A stretch of DNA of 64,000 nt from Solirubrobacteraceae bacterium (lineage in GTDB: Bacteria; Actinomycetota; Thermoleophilia; Solirubrobacterales; Solirubrobacteraceae), in the NCBI GenBank assembly GCA_023230855.1, contig JALNWQ010000007.1, positions 1 to 64,000 on the forward strand, written 5' to 3'. The position numbers were made by a program, and so were the translations under genes. Positions 54,352 through 61,695 of this stretch are shown one piece after another (position 1 is the first letter of the stretch; each line of letters begins with the position of its first letter). Below the pieces are notes generated by a model. The model did no database searches, had not been told where the DNA came from, and saw only the letters and a list, made by a program, of their open reading frames with translations.

Positions 54352-55881
54352 ATGTCGGCGACGCTCACCACCCCGACGACCGTCCGGCGGTACCACGTCC
54401 GGACGTTCGGCTGCCAGATGAACGAGCACGACTCCGAGCGGATGCGGGGCATGCTCGAGTCGCTCGGCTACAGCCCGGCCGACGAGCCCGAGGACGCCGA
54501 CCTCATCCTCTTCAACACCTGCTCGATCCGCGAGTCCGCCGACTCGCGGCTCATCGCGCACCTCGGGCACGCCAAGCGGATGAAGCGCGAGCGGCCCGAC
54601 GTCGTCGTCGGCGTCGGCGGATGCTGGGCCCAGTCGGTGAAGGACGAGGTCTTCGAGCGGTTCCCGTTCGTCGACGTCGCGTTCGGCCCCGGGCAGATCA
54701 ACCGGCTGGCGGAGTTCCTCACCAGCGACTCGTTGAGCGCCCAGGGCTACTTCGAGTTCGAGGGCTTCCCGGCCCACCTGCCGACGAAGCGCGACCGCGA
54801 CCACCAGGCGTGGGTGCAGATCGCCGTCGGCTGCAACCTCAAGTGCTCGTACTGCATCGTGCCGTCGACGCGGGGCCGCGAGTCGTCGCGTCCGTTCGAG
54901 CAGCTCCTCGACGAGGTGCGGGCCCTCGCCGCGGACGGCGTGCGTGAGGTGACGTTGCTCGGGCAGAACGTCAACGCCTACGGTCGGGACCTGCGGACCG
55001 TGGAGCCGCTGCCGGCCGAGCTCCTGCCGTACGCCGAGGCGGCCAAGCGCCCCACCGGCCTGCCCTCGAGCAGCGGCCCGACCGCACCGTCCGGCCCCGG
55101 GGTCCCGTCCGCGGAGGGGCGGCCGGCCGCGGACGCGTCGGGCCCGCAGGCCCGCCCGTCGACCGTCCGGCCACGTCCACGGACCTTCGCCGAGCTCCTG
55201 CTGGCCGTCGCCGACGTCGACGGGATCGAGCGGGTGCGCTACACGTCGCCGCACCCCAAGGACATCCGCGAGGACGTCGTCGCGGTGCACGCGACCCGTC
55301 CCGAGGTGTGCCAGCACATCCACCTGCCGTTGCAGGCCGGATCGAGCCGGATCCTCAAGCGGATGCGCCGCACCTACGACCGCGAGCGCTACCTCGACCG
55401 GGTCCGCATGATCCGCGAGCGGTGCCCCGACATCGCGCTGACGACCGACATCATCGTCGGGTTCCCCGGAGAGACCGAGGAGGACTTCGTCGAGACGCTC
55501 GAGGTCGTCGACGAGGTCGGCTTCGACGGGGCGTTCACGTTCGTGTTCTCGCCGCGCCGCGGGACCGAGGCCGCGACGTTCACCGACGACCTGGTGCCGC
55601 ACCCCGTGAAGGTCGAGCGGATGGAGCGCCTGGTCGAGCTCGTGCAGCGCCGTGCCCACGAGCGGACGCAACGGTTCGTCGGCCGCACCCTCGACGTGCT
55701 CGTCGAAGGGCCGTCCCGCCACGACCCCGACCGGCTGCGGGGCCGCACGAGCCACAACAAGGTCGTGAACTTCACCGGGCTCGGCGAGCCGGGGGAGACC
55801 GTCGCCGTCGAGATCACGTCCGCCACGTCGCAGTCGCTGCAGGGCGAGATGACGCTGCTGTCGCGCCTCGGCGTCGCCTGA
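54352..55881 (+). CDS. miaB: tRNA-2-methylthio-N6-isopentenyladenosine synthase
   Basis: This 509-aa radical-SAM methylthiotransferase acts on A37 of tRNAs. The UPF0004 domain has three cluster cysteines (RTFGCQMNEHD, LFNTCSIRESA, GVGGCWAQ); the radical-SAM CxxxCxxC is in GCNLKCSYCIVPSTRGRE; the C-terminal TRAM domain has DVLVEGPSRHD and VNFTGLGEPGETV. A Pro/Ser/Ala-rich insertion of about 50 residues (about 228-277), absent from usual MiaB, splits the radical-SAM barrel. miaA, for the preceding isopentenylation step, lies 2 kb downstream. Confidence 0.95.
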   Translation: MSATLTTPTTVRRYHVRTFGCQMNEHDSERMRGMLESLGYSPADEPEDADLILFNTCSIRESADSRLIAHLGHAKRMKRERPDVVVGVGGCWAQSVKDEVFERFPFVDVAFGPGQINRLAEFLTSDSLSAQGYFEFEGFPAHLPTKRDRDHQAWVQIAVGCNLKCSYCIVPSTRGRESSRPFEQLLDEVRALAADGVREVTLLGQNVNAYGRDLRTVEPLPAELLPYAEAAKRPTGLPSSSGPTAPSGPGVPSAEGRPAADASGPQARPSTVRPRPRTFAELLLAVADVDGIERVRYTSPHPKDIREDVVAVHATRPEVCQHIHLPLQAGSSRILKRMRRTYDRERYLDRVRMIRERCPDIALTTDIIVGFPGETEEDFVETLEVVDEVGFDGAFTFVFSPRRGTEAATFTDDLVPHPVKVERMERLVELVQRRAHERTQRFVGRTLDVLVEGPSRHDPDRLRGRTSHNKVVNFTGLGEPGETVAVEITSATSQSLQGEMTLLSRLGVA

Positions 55882-55890
55882 CGCCGCCGG

Positions 55891-56682
55891 CTAGCGCTTC
55901 GTCCGCTGCGCGGCCGCCATCTCGCTGCCGACGCGCGACCCACCGAGCCGCGCGGCGAGCCTGCCCAGCAGCCCGGGGCGGATCGCGTTGACGAGCCCGC
56001 CGGCACGCACGCCCAACGGGGCGACGCTCCGCTCGCCCTCGTCACGCGCGATGACGCGCACCACCGCGTCCGCCACCTCCTGCGGCGTGTTCGTCCCGAC
56101 GCCCGGCGGCAGGGTGACCCCGGTGTCGGCGAACATGCCCGCGTCGCGGATGAACCCGGGGAACACGACGCTCACCCCGATGCCGTGCGGCGCGAGCTCC
56201 GGCCGCAGCCCCTGCGCGAACCCGCGGAGACCGGCCTTCGCCGCCGCGTAGAGGCTCGCGTCCGCCGTCGGCACCTTCGCCGACATCGAGCTGATGAAGA
56301 CGACGTGACCGCGGCCCCGTCCGCGCATCGCCGGCACGAGCAGCCGGGTGAGGACGAGCGGCGCGCGCAGGTCGACCTCGAGCGCGCGATCGAGCTCGTC
56401 GACGGCGTACGACTCCAGGGGGCCGCTCGCCGGGAGCGCCGCGTTGTGGACGACGACGTCGACGTCGGCGTGGTCGGAGGCCAGGCGATCGACGTCCTCG
56501 CGGCGCGACAGGTCCGCGGCGACGGCGACCGCGCCCAGCTCCTCGGCGAGCGGCTCGAGCACCTCGGCGCGCCGCCCGGTGAGGACGAGCGTCGCGCCCT
56601 CGGCGGCCAGCGACCGCGCGATCGCGTGGCCCAACCCGCCCGTCGCGCCGGTCAACAGCACCCTGCTCCCCCTGATCTGCAT
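55891..56682 (-). CDS. Short-chain dehydrogenase/reductase
   Basis: This 263-aa protein is a classical SDR: TGATGGLGHAIARSLAAEGA cofactor site, DVDVVVHNAALP, and the catalytic Ser-Tyr-Lys set in VFISSMSAKVPTADASLYAA and AKAGLRGFAQGL. The Arg in LTGRRAEVLEPL suggests NADPH preference. Substrate unknown. TACGCT lies 6 nt before its ATG. Confidence 0.88.
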   Translation of the reverse strand: MQIRGSRVLLTGATGGLGHAIARSLAAEGATLVLTGRRAEVLEPLAEELGAVAVAADLSRREDVDRLASDHADVDVVVHNAALPASGPLESYAVDELDRALEVDLRAPLVLTRLLVPAMRGRGRGHVVFISSMSAKVPTADASLYAAAKAGLRGFAQGLRPELAPHGIGVSVVFPGFIRDAGMFADTGVTLPPGVGTNTPQEVADAVVRVIARDEGERSVAPLGVRAGGLVNAIRPGLLGRLAARLGGSRVGSEMAAAQRTKR

Positions 56683-56688
56683 CGGCGC

Positions 56689-56694
56689 AGCGTA
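56689..56694 (-). promoter_or_regulatory. Candidate -10 box of the SDR gene
   Basis: TACGCT on the minus strand ends 6 nt before ATG 56682. Confidence 0.5.
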
Positions 56695-56714
56695 CGCCGC
56701 CGCCGGGGACGGCG

Positions 56715-57884
56715 CTACGTCAGGAACACGCCGACGGTGGCGGTGAACCCGTGGAGGAACGCCCGTCCGCCGACCGGACCGATCTCGCCGGCCGCGATCA
56801 TGCCGCCGAGCGGGAGCGGCCCGAGCCCGTCCTGGATCGCGCGGGCGTCGTGGTCGTCGCGGCCGAACATCTGGCGACCCCGACCGTTGCAGGTGAAGGC
56901 GAGCGCCCCCGCGATCCCGCTCTCGCCGACCGCCATCCGACGCAGCCGCAGCGCGTCCCGCAGGTCGGTCGTGGCGCTCTCGGGATCGCGGACGTGCAGG
57001 CGGGCGAGCTGACCGACCTCGACCGGCGCCCCGACGACCACGGCCCCCGCCGCCGGATCGGCGCCGGCCAGTCCCCGCACGACGAAGTCCCCCGGGCCGT
57101 AGTCGGCGCGGTCCGGCCCGACCACGAGGCCGAGAAGCAGCCCGTGGCGGATCCGCTTGCGGTCGGCGTCGTCGAGGCCCTCGACGGTGTCGCGGAGCGC
57201 GTCGAGCGCGCTCCGTCCGGCGAGCGTCCGGATCACGCCGCCCTCGCCGTCGGTCACCGCGAGCTCGGGGCCGATCGGCCGGGCGCCCTGCGACACGCAC
57301 GGCAGCATCTCGACCCCCTCGAACCGCAGCACCAGCGCGGCCGCGTCGATCCGCTCGTCGCCGCGGATGAGCGCCCGGCCGTCCGGGGGAGACGCGGACG
57401 CCACGCCACCGATGATCGGGGCCCCGGGGAGCTGTCCCTCGATCGCCCGCAGCGTCCCCTCGACCGGCAGCTGCGCGGCGTCCGCGAGCACGACGACGGC
57501 CGACGTCCGCGCCGCGGTCGCGGCGGTCGGCAGCCCGAGCAGCGCGACGCCGCCCTCGACCTCGCGGGTCCGCATCTCCAGCGTCTCGACGCTCCCTCCG
57601 TCGATCGCGAGCGCCCACACGACGATCCCGGGGCCGTCCTCCTGCTCCGACGTCCCCTCGATGAGGCCCCCGGCGAGGCACCCGACGAGCTGCTCCGGCT
57701 CGAGCTCGCGCTCGATCGCGTCGAGGCCGGCCGGGACGTCGTCGGCCTGCTCGCCCGACACGAACGCGATCACCAGATCGCACGTCGCGCCGTCGAGGCC
57801 GGCCCGCGCCGTCCGCGCCGCCTCGGCGGCCCCGGACGCCAGGTCCGGGGAGGCCGAGTGACCGGTGGCGATGGCGACGGGCAT
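56715..57884 (-). CDS. FIST N/C domain protein
   Basis: This 389-aa protein has an N-terminal FIST domain (CDLVIAFVSGEQADDVPAGL, GCLAGGLIEGTSEQEDGPGI, PIIGGVASASPPDG) and a C-terminal FIST_C domain (LLLGLVVGPDRADYGPGDFV, ALAFTCNGRGRQMFG, MIAAGEIGPVGGRAFLHGFT). FIST proteins are thought to sense small ligands, often amino acids, for signalling. No output domain is fused here. Transcribed divergently from miaA with TATCGT 6 nt before the start. Confidence 0.92.
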   Translation of the reverse strand: MPVAIATGHSASPDLASGAAEAARTARAGLDGATCDLVIAFVSGEQADDVPAGLDAIERELEPEQLVGCLAGGLIEGTSEQEDGPGIVVWALAIDGGSVETLEMRTREVEGGVALLGLPTAATAARTSAVVVLADAAQLPVEGTLRAIEGQLPGAPIIGGVASASPPDGRALIRGDERIDAAALVLRFEGVEMLPCVSQGARPIGPELAVTDGEGGVIRTLAGRSALDALRDTVEGLDDADRKRIRHGLLLGLVVGPDRADYGPGDFVVRGLAGADPAAGAVVVGAPVEVGQLARLHVRDPESATTDLRDALRLRRMAVGESGIAGALAFTCNGRGRQMFGRDDHDARAIQDGLGPLPLGGMIAAGEIGPVGGRAFLHGFTATVGVFLT

Positions 57885-57890
57885 CGAACC

Positions 57891-57896
57891 ACGATA
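57891..57896 (-). promoter_or_regulatory. Candidate -10 box of the FIST gene
   Basis: TATCGT on the minus strand ends 6 nt before ATG 57884. The divergent miaA start is only 10 bp away on the other side. Confidence 0.5.
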
Positions 57897-57905
57897 CTCC
57901 GGGCG

Positions 57906-58829
57906 ATGGACCGTACCGCCGTCCCCACCGTCGTGGCGCTCTTCGGGCCGACGGCCGTCGGCAAGACCGCGATCGCGGTCGCGGTGGGACGTGCGCTGCG
58001 CGCGGCCGGCCGTGACCCGGTGGCGGTGTCGGCCGACGCGATGCAGGTGTACCGGGGCATCGAGACGTTGACCGGCGCCCGCGACGCGCTCGACCAGGAC
58101 GAGCTGGAGCACCGGCTCGTCTCGGTCCTGCCGATCACCGAGACGTGCTCCGCGGGACGGTTCGCCGGGATGGCCCACGCGGAGATCGACGCGGCCCTGG
58201 CCGCCGGGCGGACCCCGATCGTGGTCGGCGGCACCGGCCTGTACCTGCGGGCGGCGCTCACCGAGCTGGAGATGCGCCCACCGGCGCCGGCCGCGATCCG
58301 GGCCGGGCTGGAGCGCGACCTGGCCGAGCACGGCCCGCAGGCGCTGCACGACCGCCTGGTCGCGGTGGCCCCGTGGGCCGAGGGCCGCGTGGCCCCCGCC
58401 GACCGGTCGCGCCTCGTCCGGTGGCTCGAGCTCCACGCGATCGGCGAGCTGCATCCGCCCGACGACGGCCCGAATCGCCTGTGGACGTCGGACGTCCGCC
58501 ATCCGACGCGGCTCGTGGGCCTCGTGCGCGATCGTGACGAGCTACGGGAGCGGATCGACCGGCGAATCGACGCGATGCTCGCCGCGGGAGCGGCCGACGA
58601 GGTCCACGCCGCCGAGCGTGCCGGGGCGTCGGCGACCGCCCGTAAGGCCCACGGGTTCCTGCCGCTGCTGGAGGGCGACGTCGACCGGATGCGTCGCGAC
58701 ACCCGCCGGTACGTCAAGCGGCAGCTCACCTGGATGCGTCGCCTGCCGGACGTCGAGGTCGTCGACCTGACCGGCGACCCGGACCCGGCCGTGGTCGCCG
58801 CCCGGATCGTGGCGCCGCTGTCGCCGTAG
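57906..58829 (+). CDS. miaA: tRNA dimethylallyltransferase
   Basis: This 307-aa enzyme adds dimethylallyl to A37. P-loop ALFGPTAVGKTAIAVAVG, VSADAMQVYRGIETLTG, VVGGTGLYLRAAL, and the C-terminal FLPLLEGDVDRMRRDTRRYV, KRQLTWMRR are typical. ATG 57906 is only 21 bp from the FIST start. Confidence 0.95.
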   Translation: MDRTAVPTVVALFGPTAVGKTAIAVAVGRALRAAGRDPVAVSADAMQVYRGIETLTGARDALDQDELEHRLVSVLPITETCSAGRFAGMAHAEIDAALAAGRTPIVVGGTGLYLRAALTELEMRPPAPAAIRAGLERDLAEHGPQALHDRLVAVAPWAEGRVAPADRSRLVRWLELHAIGELHPPDDGPNRLWTSDVRHPTRLVGLVRDRDELRERIDRRIDAMLAAGAADEVHAAERAGASATARKAHGFLPLLEGDVDRMRRDTRRYVKRQLTWMRRLPDVEVVDLTGDPDPAVVAARIVAPLSP

Positions 58830-58832
58830 ACT
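58827..58832 (+). promoter_or_regulatory. Candidate -10 box of dapF
   Basis: TAGACT ends 8 nt before ATG 58841 and overlaps the end of miaA. Confidence 0.55.
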
Positions 58833-58840
58833 GGCCGCCG

Positions 58841-59719
58841 ATGCGGTTCGAGAAGTGGCACGCGCTGGGCAACGACTACCTCATCGTCGAGCGGGACCGG
58901 TTGCCGTTCCCGCTCACCGCGTCCCGGGTCGCGCACCTGTGCGATCCGCACGTCGGCCCGGGCTCCGACGGGGTGCTGGAGCTCGCACCACCGTCCGACC
59001 CGGGGAGCGTCGCGGACCTGCGGATCTTCAACCCGGACGGGTCGGAGGCGGAGCTGTCCGGCAACGGGGCCCGCGAGGCGATCATGTACCTCGTCCGCCG
59101 GGGCTGGACCGACCGCCGGGAGTTCTCGATCACCACCGTCGCGGGCGAGATCCGGCCGACGATCCTGAGCGACACCGAGTGTCGGGTCGACATGGGGCGG
59201 GCCAGAACGGTCAGCGACGACTACCCGACCGGCCCGCCCGACGGGACCGGGGCGATCGACGTCGGCGGCCGCTCGTGGCGGTTCCAGCACGTCAAGATCG
59301 GCAACCCGCAGTGCGCGATCGCCATGGACGACCTCGACGAGCTGCTCGCGCTCGACCTGCCCGCCCACGGTCCGGGGATCCAGCACCACGTGACGTTCCC
59401 GCAGCGGACGAACGTCTCGTGGTTCGTGGAGCTCGAGCCCGGGCGGATCCGTGCCCGGATCTTCGAGCGGGGCGTGGGGGAGACGATGTCGTCGGGCACC
59501 GGCGCGAGCGGCGCCGCGGTCGCGTACGTCCTGCAGGGCGGCGCGGGGGCGCAGGACCGTGACGAGGGCGTCACGACGGTGACGGTCGTCCTCGACGGGG
59601 GCGAGCTCGTCGTCGACGTCGGCGAGGACCTCCACGTCGACCTGACCGGCTGGGCGGTCCCGATCTACGCGGCGGAGGCGTCGGACGACCTCGTCACGAC
59701 GCTCCGCGCGCTCACCTGA
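58841..59719 (+). CDS. dapF: Diaminopimelate epimerase homologue lacking both catalytic cysteines
   Basis: This 292-aa protein has the full DapF fold: MRFEKWHALGNDYLIVERD, RIFNPDGSEAELSGNGARE, FQHVKIGNPQCAI, ERGVGETMSSGTGASGAA and a complete C-terminus. In characterised enzymes the two catalytic cysteines precede GNG and GSG/GTG (Cys73 and Cys217 in E. coli). Here the equivalent residues are Ser73 and Ser218. Other active-site residues (Asn in LGNDY, Glu in GVGET) are kept. Either the enzyme uses serines, or works poorly, or has another role. The other five dap genes in the window argue for a real DapF role. Confidence 0.85.
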   Translation: MRFEKWHALGNDYLIVERDRLPFPLTASRVAHLCDPHVGPGSDGVLELAPPSDPGSVADLRIFNPDGSEAELSGNGAREAIMYLVRRGWTDRREFSITTVAGEIRPTILSDTECRVDMGRARTVSDDYPTGPPDGTGAIDVGGRSWRFQHVKIGNPQCAIAMDDLDELLALDLPAHGPGIQHHVTFPQRTNVSWFVELEPGRIRARIFERGVGETMSSGTGASGAAVAYVLQGGAGAQDRDEGVTTVTVVLDGGELVVDVGEDLHVDLTGWAVPIYAAEASDDLVTTLRALT

Positions 59720-59805
59720 CCGGCCGGCGCCGGCAACCGTCAGCGACCGGCCGGCGGCCGTGACCGACCCGTGTTCGTGGCCGGCCGGGGCTCGTGACCG
59801 GCCGA
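59717..59805. repeat. Repeated GACCGGCCG motifs between convergent dapF and dapD
   Basis: Four near-copies of GACCGGCCGG (at 59718, 59745, 59777 with one change and 59796) fill the spacer between the two convergent genes. They can form GC hairpins on both strands and may serve as a bidirectional terminator. Confidence 0.5.
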
Positions 59806-59807
59806 CG

Positions 59808-60821
59808 TCAGTCGTTGGCGTGGAGCTGGGCGTTGAGCCCGCCCCAGTCGCCGGTGCGCGGCAGCGCCTGGACCGCGCCGGTGGTGCTGTTGCGCCGGTA
59901 CAGCAGGCCCGGCTCGCCGGACAGCGTCCGTGCCTTGACCGAGTGCCCGTTGGCGAGCTTGACGACGGTGCCGCCGGTGACGTAGAGCCCGGCCTCGACG
60001 ACGCAGCCGTCGCCGAGCGAGATGCCGACGCCGGCGTTGGCGCCGAGCAGGCACTTCTCGCCGAGGCTGATGACCTCGCTGCCGCCGCCGGAGAGGGTGC
60101 CCATGATCGACGCGCCGCCGCCGATGTCGGTGCCGTCGCCGACGACGACGCCCGCCGAGATCCGGCCCTCGACCATCGACGCGCCGAGCGTGCCCGCGTT
60201 GAAGTTGACGAAGCCCTCGTGCATGACCGTCGTGCCCTCGGACAGGTAGGCGCCCAGACGCACCCGGTCCGCGTCGCCGATCCGCACACCGGACGGCACG
60301 ACGTAGTCGGTCATCCGCGGGAACTTGTCGATCGACGTCACGGAGACGGTGCGACCCTGGGCCTGCAGGCGCAGGCGCGTCTCCTCGAACCCGTCGACGG
60401 CGCACGGGCCCTGGTTCGTCCACACGACGTTGGAGAGGAGCCCGAACTGCCCGTCGACGGACAGGCCGTGCGGGCGGACGAGGCGGTGCGACAGCAGGTG
60501 CAGGCGCAGGTAGGCGTCGTGCGCGTCGACCGGGGGCGCCGCGAGGTCCTCGATGACGGTGACGACGGCGACGGTGCGCACGGCGCGGGCGTCGTCGCGA
60601 CCGATCCGCGCGGCGACGGCGCCGCCGGCCGCCTCGGTGGCGCGGGCGAAGCTCACCTCGGTCGATCCGGTCCCGCCGGCGTGGCCCACCGCGGCGACGG
60701 CGTCCGCGTCGACGCCCAGCGCGGGCCGCGGGTAGTACGTGTCGAGGACGCGGTCGTCCGCGTCCGAGATCGTGGCCAGGCCGATCGCCCAGGCGCCCTT
60801 GGTCTGCTGCACGTCGCTCAC
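59808..60821 (-). CDS. dapD: Tetrahydrodipicolinate N-succinyltransferase
   Basis: This 337-aa protein is a left-handed beta-helix acyltransferase of the long actinobacterial type. Hexapeptide-like repeats run through VRLGAYLSEGTTVMHEGFVN, GASMVEGRISAGVVVGDGTD and LLGANAGVGISLGDGCVVEA. It succinylates tetrahydrodipicolinate, the step before DapC. GTG 60821 is set by TAGGCT 6 nt upstream. It begins 9 bp after the HTH gene and may be cotranscribed with it. Confidence 0.93.
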   Translation of the reverse strand: MSDVQQTKGAWAIGLATISDADDRVLDTYYPRPALGVDADAVAAVGHAGGTGSTEVSFARATEAAGGAVAARIGRDDARAVRTVAVVTVIEDLAAPPVDAHDAYLRLHLLSHRLVRPHGLSVDGQFGLLSNVVWTNQGPCAVDGFEETRLRLQAQGRTVSVTSIDKFPRMTDYVVPSGVRIGDADRVRLGAYLSEGTTVMHEGFVNFNAGTLGASMVEGRISAGVVVGDGTDIGGGASIMGTLSGGGSEVISLGEKCLLGANAGVGISLGDGCVVEAGLYVTGGTVVKLANGHSVKARTLSGEPGLLYRRNSTTGAVQALPRTGDWGGLNAQLHAND

Positions 60822-60827
60822 GCGGCA

Positions 60828-60833
60828 AGCCTA
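60828..60833 (-). promoter_or_regulatory. Candidate -10 box of dapD
   Basis: TAGGCT on the minus strand ends 6 nt before GTG 60821; its TAG is also the stop codon of the HTH gene. Confidence 0.5.
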
Positions 60834-61517
60834 CGAGAACTCCCGCGGGCCAGCCCCGCGGGCGGGCAGGACGCGGAGCACGACGCGTGCCCCGGCGTGG
60901 GCGGCGACCACCGAGGGCGGTACTGCGTCGACGGGCCCCGGGTCGTGGCCGTCCGCCCACGGGTTGGCGGTCAGGCGTCGGCGTGGCCGGGGCATCGGCT
61001 CGATCTGCAGGTCGACCCGGGCGCCGGTCGTCGTGGCGATGCGGCACAGCGTGTCGAGGGTCGGGACTCCGCCGGTTCCACGCTCGAGCCGCGAGAGTCG
61101 CGACTGGTCCACGCCGAGCGTCCGTGCCATCGCGTCCTGGCTGAGTCGCCTGCGGCGCCGGTGGTGGTAGAGGAGACCACCGAGTGCCTTCGCCACGGCA
61201 CGCAGGTCGACGCGGATCGCCGGCCGATCCGGCATCAGCCACCGCTCCCACAGCTCGTCCGGATAGACGTCCGGCTCCAGGTACTCGTCGCCGTCGCCGC
61301 ACCGGCCGTCGTGGTCGGCTTCCGCATCGACGTCCACGTCGACGTCGGCCACATCGGGCCGTACCGCCGTACGGCCTTCGTCGTCCGGCTCCAGGCCACC
61401 CACGCCACCGCGCTCGGCGTCGGGAGTCGTCGGGACGAGCAGCGCCGGATCAGCGTTCGGATCGTCCAACCCGCACGGGTCGTTCGCGGGCCACATGCCG
61501 TCGAGGTCATATTCCAT
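60831..61517 (-). CDS. XRE-type HTH regulator with acidic N-terminus
   Basis: The 228-aa protein starts with about 95 residues of acidic, disordered sequence (VADVDVDVDAEADHDGRCGD). A helical segment follows (DELWERWLMPDRP), then a Cro/C1 helix-turn-helix at about residues 120-165 (LSQDAMARTLGVDQSRLSRL, PTLDTLCRIATTTGARVDLQ). A basic tail ends it. It lies between dapC and dapD on the same strand and may control this cluster; this is inference. The 178-bp spacer upstream (61518-61695) has repeated GCCCCGCAGG motifs but no clear promoter. Confidence 0.75.
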   Translation of the reverse strand: MEYDLDGMWPANDPCGLDDPNADPALLVPTTPDAERGGVGGLEPDDEGRTAVRPDVADVDVDVDAEADHDGRCGDGDEYLEPDVYPDELWERWLMPDRPAIRVDLRAVAKALGGLLYHHRRRRRLSQDAMARTLGVDQSRLSRLERGTGGVPTLDTLCRIATTTGARVDLQIEPMPRPRRRLTANPWADGHDPGPVDAVPPSVVAAHAGARVVLRVLPARGAGPREFS

Positions 61518-61695
61518 GCCTTCGACGACATATCGCCGCGATCGCAGTCCGTCCAGGCGACGCGGAGGATCGGCGCACCCTGGTGCAGATCCGACGCACC
61601 GCGCCACCGAAGACGACACGATCGCGACAGGTGCTCCACGCCCTGCGGGGCGGCCTGCGGGGCTACATTGCGGGGAGGGTGGCGGGTCCGGAGCG

